A DNA stretch of 20,702 nt from DTLA01 sp034436295. Its GTDB lineage: Bacteria > Chloroflexota > Anaerolineae > DTLA01. A program made the translations under genes and the position numbers. Below, one piece after another: positions 17,086 to 20,702 of the stretch. The notes under the pieces were generated by a model. It saw only the letters and a program-made list of their open reading frames with translations. It did not search any database and was not told where the DNA came from. Within the stretch, counting starts at the first letter, position 1. Each line of letters begins with the position of its first letter. The stretch lies in assembly GCA_034436295.1 (NCBI GenBank), contig DAOTVT010000078.1, positions 1 to 20,702 of the forward strand, given 5' to 3'.

Positions 17086-18158
17086 CTGCGCAAGACGCCC
17101 TCAAGCCGTACATAGACGACATCTACACCTGCAACCGCACCCGCTGCGGCTTCTGCCGCGAGGAGTGCCCCGTGTACCGCGTGGAGGGATACGAGACCTA
17201 TTCCTGTCGGGGCAAGATGCTGGTGGCGCGGGGCCTGCTGGAGGGCACGCTTCAGCCCGACGAGGAGATGGCGCGCATGGCCGACGAGTGCCTCCTGTGC
17301 GGCTACTGCGCCGCCCGCTGCGCCCTCCACAACGTGGAGATCATCACCGCGCTGCGCGAGACGCTGGCCGAGGCGGGCTTTCGCGCGCCCAAGCACCAGG
17401 CCAACGCCGCGCAGATTCTGGCCGAAGGCTATCTCTTCCCGCGCACCTCAGCCATCCGACGCGAAGGCACAACGCCGCTGTACCTGGGGTGTTTGTATCA
17501 GAGCAAGCCCGCCGAGGTCAACACCGTTCTGTCGGTGCTGGAAAAGGCTGGCTTTGACCCGCTCATCGCCGACGAGGTCTGCTGCGGCTACGTGGTGGAA
17601 GCCACCGGCGACTCGGAGGGGTTCGCGCGCGCGCAGGAACGGTTCCGGCAGGTCTATGCGCCCTACGCCGACCAGGAGATTCTCACCCTGTGTCCGACCT
17701 GCACCATCACCCTGCGCGACAAGTACGGGCTGCGGGTGAAGCCGGCCATCGTCGCCGTGGCCGAGCGCCTGGGCGACCTGCGGCTGGAGCCTGTCGCCAT
17801 GACGGCCACCTACCACGACCCGTGCCATCTGGGGCGCATGTTGGGCGTCTTTGAGGAGCCCAGGCAGATCATCCGCGCCCTGGGCATCAACCTGGTGGAA
17901 ATGGAGCACAACCGCACGTTCAGCACATGCTGCGGGGGAGGGGGCGGCGTTACCGCCGTCAACCCGAAACTGTCGGCGGAGATCGCCAAGAACCGCATCC
18001 GCGACGCGCTGGCCGTCGGCGCCGAGACCGTCATCACGGTCTGCCCGACTTGCACGCCCACCCTGCTCCGCGGCGCGGGCCGCCTGGCCAACGAGGTGGA
18101 CAAGTTCGTGGACGTGCTGGATCTGTGGCAACTCCTGGACAAGGCGCTGGGCGCGTAG
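17082..18158 (+). CDS. GlcF/HdrD-like iron-sulfur protein with two CCG domains
   Basis: A 358-residue soluble protein. The N-terminal part holds two [4Fe-4S] motifs: C17-x4-C22-x2-C25-x3-C29-P and C70-x2-C73-x2-C76-x3-C80. Two CCG domains follow (cysteine-rich, as in GlcF, HdrB/D and LldE): C137, CCG 167-169, CPTC 204-207; then C248, CCG 283-285 in a glycine run, CPTC 321-324. CCG domains bind non-cubane Fe-S clusters or form electron-transfer sites. The protein should take electrons from the FAD subunit and deliver them to quinone or another carrier. The ATG at 17082 overlaps the upstream stop (ATGA) with GAGG about 8 nt before; a GTG at 17073 would add three residues. No GlcE-like third subunit is present. 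The first cluster motif has a CX4C spacing instead of the common CX2C. Confidence 0.88.
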   Translation: MTAQDALKPYIDDIYTCNRTRCGFCREECPVYRVEGYETYSCRGKMLVARGLLEGTLQPDEEMARMADECLLCGYCAARCALHNVEIITALRETLAEAGFRAPKHQANAAQILAEGYLFPRTSAIRREGTTPLYLGCLYQSKPAEVNTVLSVLEKAGFDPLIADEVCCGYVVEATGDSEGFARAQERFRQVYAPYADQEILTLCPTCTITLRDKYGLRVKPAIVAVAERLGDLRLEPVAMTATYHDPCHLGRMLGVFEEPRQIIRALGINLVEMEHNRTFSTCCGGGGGVTAVNPKLSAEIAKNRIRDALAVGAETVITVCPTCTPTLLRGAGRLANEVDKFVDVLDLWQLLDKALGA

Positions 18159-18272
18159 GGCGCGTGTTGCCGCACCTGCCGCGAACGACGCGCGTTGTAG
18201 CAAGAAAGCGGCCGGCTACAGGGCACCGCTGCTGGCCGTTGGCAGCCCATCCCAATCTCGGACGGAGCAATC
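18159..18272 (+). other. Intergenic region between redox operon and secreted protein gene
   Basis: This 114-bp stretch holds a short inverted repeat (GCGCGT 18160-18165 and ACGCGC 18188-18193) without a T-tract, so no convincing terminator. No clear promoter hexamers were found. A Shine-Dalgarno GGAG (18264-18267) lies 5 nt before the ATG at 18273. Whether the downstream gene is separately transcribed is undecided. Confidence 0.4.
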
Positions 18273-20459
18273 ATGACAAAACCGCACATCGCACGCATCG
18301 CCACCGCATGGCTCGTTTTCGCCGCCCTGGCCGCGGCGCTCCTTGCCGTATCCGCTGCTCCAGGCACCGGCGAGTCCTGGTGGCACGACACCTTCGCGGA
18401 CAGCACCGGCCTTGACGCCATGACCGACACGCTCGTGGCCGACGGCAATCTCCTCCTGGCACAGGAACCCGCGACCTGGACACAGACCACCGCCGCCGAC
18501 TTCGCAGCCGGCACCCTCAGCGGGACGCGGGTCGTTACGCAGGAGGGCGCTGTGGAACTGGCGGCGGCCGGCTTCTCCGCGCCGACGCGGGTCTATTCGC
18601 CCACCCAGCAGGCCGCGCAGAAATCGCCGGCGCTGGCCCGCGATTCCGCAGGCGGCATTCATCTGGTGTGGCAGGATGTGCTCGCGTCCAGCCTGTGGGA
18701 ACTCTTCTACGCCTACTCCTCGGACGGCGGCGCCACGTGGACGCCCCCGCGGGCGATTCGCCACCCGTCCACGGCGTACCGCTACCCTGCCCGCATCGCG
18801 GCGGCAAGCCCCACCGAGATTCACGCCGCGTGGCGCGAATCCAAAGAAGGCGACAACGGCGATAGCATCATCTACGGCCGCACGACCAACGGCGGCGCCG
18901 ACTGGACGCTCACCACTCTGGCCTCGTTCTCGTCGGGTGGCAACAAAGCCCCCGACATCGCCCGCTCGGGGTCTGGCAGGATTCACGTTGTCTGGGCGGT
19001 AGATTTCGGTGGCGTGTTCTACGCCAACAGCGCCAATTGGAGCAGCGTATTTTGCATCAGCGATGCGACTGCCGCGCAGTTCAGCGACGCCCCGCGCATC
19101 GTCGCCGGCCCAGGCAACGCCGTGTACGCCATTTGGGCCGACGACCGCAGCGGCGAGTGGAAAATCTATGTGGACCGCAGCACCGACGGCGGCGCACACT
19201 GGAACATAGACGTGCGCATCAATGGCGTGGCGGGCGCCCAGGACACGCCATCGCTGGCCGTGGCGGGCGACGGCACGCTCATCGCGGCGTGGCGGGACAA
19301 CCGCAATCGCCCCACCAGCGGCTACGACGTCCTCGTGTCCCGGAGCACGGATGGCGGCAGCACGTGGGCCGAACCCGTCCGCATCCTCTCGCCGCAGACA
19401 ACCGCAGACCAGCACAACCCGGTGCTCGCCGTGGGCGGGTCTTTCGTCCACCTCCTGTGCCGCGAGAATGATGGCGGACAACTGAACCTTGCCCACGCCT
19501 ATTCTGCCGACGGCGGGCTGACGTGGTCTTCCCTTGCCCCCGCCGACCCAGGCGGCGCGGGTTTTGAGCATGGCATCCCGGCCGCTGTCGCGGAGCCATC
19601 GGGCCGCCTGCACATGGCCTGGGAAGACCGCCGCGAACTCTCCGGGGGGCGAATCTACATGTCCCGCTACGACCCCAACTACGTGGATATGGGCGTTTAC
19701 GTGTCGCCCGTTTGGGACACGGGTGGCATCGCGCGGTGGGGCGCGCTGGAGTGGGCCGCCTCGGTGCCAGCGAGCACAACCCTGTCGTTCCAGGCGCGAA
19801 GCGGCAACACCGCCACCCCCGACGCATCGTGGAGCGACTGGTCGCCCGAGTTGTCGGTGTCGGGCGTGGACGTGCCCGTGCCCGCCGCGCGCTTCGTGCA
19901 GGTGCGCGCGAACCTGGCCACGACGAATCACCTCGTGTCGCCCCGCGTGGACGAGGTGCGCCTGTCGTACTGGCGCTACAAGCCCGCAGGCTCGGCCGCT
20001 TCGGTGCTCATTGCGCCCAGCCCGCTCGGCCAGTGGGGCCGACTCGTGTACACTGCCACCATCCCGACGGGCGCTGCCCTCCACGTGGATGTCCGCGACG
20101 CATCGGGCGCGCCCGTTCTGACGGATGTCCCCAGCGGGGCCAGCCTGGCGGCGCTGAGCGTGCAGGCTTACCCTGCCCTCAGACTGGTGGCGCGGCTGGA
20201 GTCGCAGGACGGCAGCGCCTCGCCCGCGTTGGACGGGTGGGCGGTCTCGTGGTGGCCCGAAGCGCAGACGCTCACGACGACGCCCACGACGACGCCGACC
20301 GACACGCCCTCCGCGACCCCGACGGCAATGCCCACGAGCACGCCGACGCCTACGCCCACGGCGACCCCGACGGCAACGCCCAAGACCACGCCGAAGATCA
20401 CGCCCGTGCCTCACGGGCGCATATTCCTGCCCCTGGTCATGCGCAACGTAACGCGATAG
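18273..20459 (+). CDS. Secreted BNR/Asp-box beta-propeller protein with Thr-Pro linker and C-terminal PLVMRN tail
   Basis: A 728-residue exported protein. The N-terminus has a signal peptide (basic MTKPHIAR, hydrophobic core to about residue 26, likely cleavage near VSA-AP). Residues 100-460 form a sialidase-like propeller with five Asp-box motifs of the form SxDGGxTW near 149, 204 (degenerate TTNGGADW), 303, 358 and 411. The YRIP/FRIP motif of true sialidases is not seen, so hydrolase activity is doubtful; carbohydrate or protein binding is as likely. Residues about 465-580 form a beta-sandwich with VSPVWDTGGIARWGALEW and SWSDWSPEL, a module seen in Chloroflexota surface proteins. A Thr-Pro linker (667-712) then leads to the end RIFLPLVMRN (716-725), probably a cell-surface attachment or export signal of that phylum. 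The ATG at 18273 follows GGAG by 5 nt. It lies apart from the redox genes by 114 bp. Confidence 0.85.
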   Translation: MTKPHIARIATAWLVFAALAAALLAVSAAPGTGESWWHDTFADSTGLDAMTDTLVADGNLLLAQEPATWTQTTAADFAAGTLSGTRVVTQEGAVELAAAGFSAPTRVYSPTQQAAQKSPALARDSAGGIHLVWQDVLASSLWELFYAYSSDGGATWTPPRAIRHPSTAYRYPARIAAASPTEIHAAWRESKEGDNGDSIIYGRTTNGGADWTLTTLASFSSGGNKAPDIARSGSGRIHVVWAVDFGGVFYANSANWSSVFCISDATAAQFSDAPRIVAGPGNAVYAIWADDRSGEWKIYVDRSTDGGAHWNIDVRINGVAGAQDTPSLAVAGDGTLIAAWRDNRNRPTSGYDVLVSRSTDGGSTWAEPVRILSPQTTADQHNPVLAVGGSFVHLLCRENDGGQLNLAHAYSADGGLTWSSLAPADPGGAGFEHGIPAAVAEPSGRLHMAWEDRRELSGGRIYMSRYDPNYVDMGVYVSPVWDTGGIARWGALEWAASVPASTTLSFQARSGNTATPDASWSDWSPELSVSGVDVPVPAARFVQVRANLATTNHLVSPRVDEVRLSYWRYKPAGSAASVLIAPSPLGQWGRLVYTATIPTGAALHVDVRDASGAPVLTDVPSGASLAALSVQAYPALRLVARLESQDGSASPALDGWAVSWWPEAQTLTTTPTTTPTDTPSATPTAMPTSTPTPTPTATPTATPKTTPKITPVPHGRIFLPLVMRNVTR
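20271..20409 (+). repeat. In-gene low-complexity Thr-Pro linker repeat
   Basis: Codons for TP-rich units (TTTP, TPTATP and similar) built from repeated ACG-CCC/CCG triplets. The tract encodes the flexible, probably extended and possibly O-glycosylated linker before the C-terminal tail. Such triplet repeats may vary in length between strains. Confidence 0.7.
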
Positions 20460-20496
20460 CGGCGAAAACAGCGGGCCGCGGCGGTTTTCACACCAG
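20460..20496 (+). other. Short spacer after the secreted protein gene
   Basis: The stop codon is followed by GC-rich sequence with the self-complementary 8-mer GCCGCGGC and a short TTTT. It could be a weak terminator but has no loop of normal size; not supported as a terminator. Confidence 0.3.
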
Positions 20497-20702
20497 GCAC
20501 GGAGAAAATCTCTGTGCCTTGGTGTCTTTGTGTGGGGGATTCTTCTCACACAGAGCCACAAAGACACAAAGGGTAGGAGCACGGAGAAAACCTCTGTGTC
20601 TTGGTGTCTTTGTGTGGGAGATTCTTCTCACACAAAGGCACAGAGGCACAAAGGGGTAGGAGCACGGAGAAAACCTCTGTGTCTTCGTGTCTTTGTGTGA
20701 GA
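20497..20702. repeat. Tandem 82-83 bp palindromic repeat array, cut by window edge
   Basis: Units begin at 20497 (82 bp), 20579 (83 bp) and 20662 (41 bp visible), each opening GCACGGAGAAAA. Each complete unit is an imperfect palindrome. In unit 1, CCTTGGTGTCTTTGTG (20517-20532) pairs with CACAAAGACACAAAGG (20557-20572) with one mismatch. Unit 2 has a similar symmetry centred on GAGATTCTTCT. The words resemble the CACAAAGACACAAAG-type intergenic repeats scattered through many bacterial genomes. The array has no gene and continues beyond the window. Confidence 0.85.

Noticed and set aside
18160..18193. Rho-independent terminator after the Fe-S protein gene
   Set aside because: The inverted repeat is only 6 bp with a 22-nt loop and no T-run follows.
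18216..20582. Minus-strand open frame of about 790 codons opposite the secreted propeller protein
   Set aside because: Gly/Arg/Ala-rich and without motifs; the plus-strand gene has a signal peptide, Asp boxes and a conserved tail.
20497..20702. CRISPR array
   Set aside because: The units are 82-83 bp and repeat along their full length. There are no short repeats separated by variable spacers and no cas genes nearby.

Overview
The window is 20.7 kb of high-GC bacterial DNA, most likely from a Chloroflexota (Anaerolineae-like) genome. The lineage call is an inference. It rests on a secreted protein with a Thr-Pro linker and a terminal RIFLPLVMRN-type tail, on a GT-C enzyme carrying repeated beta-sandwich modules of a kind common in that phylum, and on the style of the membrane glycosyltransferase genes. 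No RNA genes, IS elements or CRISPR arrays were seen. Coding density is very high, and the long open frames antisense to the genes are GC-driven shadows.

Left block (1-14719, minus strand): eight genes run one way in what looks like a single transcription unit, started by a good promoter at 14750-14777. In transcription order they are a GT-C-like membrane protein (13166-14719), two tandem YfhO-family membrane proteins (10920-13169 and 8551-10923), two more GT-C-type membrane proteins (6950-8554 and 5470-6975), a GT39/ArnT-like transferase with three extracytoplasmic beta-sandwich modules (2562-5432), an MFS transporter (1147-2451, or from 2565), and a lipoprotein with Ig-like domains whose 3' end lies beyond the window. 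Most junctions overlap by 4 nt (ATGA, and once TTGA), so translation is probably coupled. Six polytopic sugar-transfer-type proteins plus a lipoprotein suggest assembly or decoration of a surface glycan or glycoprotein on the outer face of the membrane. The substrates cannot be read from the sequence.

Divergent control region (14720-14879): two convincing sigma70-type promoters point away from each other. The plus-strand one is TTGCCT-17-TATAAT.

Right block (14880-18158, plus strand): a coiled-coil protein with a C4 zinc ribbon is followed by a two-gene redox module, a GlcD-like FAD oxidoreductase overlapping by ATGA with a GlcF/HdrD-like iron-sulfur protein with two CCG domains. Together the pair should oxidise a 2-hydroxy acid or similar compound and pass electrons to the respiratory chain. 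The FAD subunit lacks two His-containing motifs normally conserved in GlcD/D-lactate dehydrogenases, so its substrate is uncertain.

Right end (18273-20702): a secreted BNR/Asp-box beta-propeller protein with the Thr-Pro linker and C-terminal tail, then a gene-free stretch with tandem 82-83 bp units, each an imperfect palindrome built from CACAAAGACACAAAG-type words and cut by the window edge.
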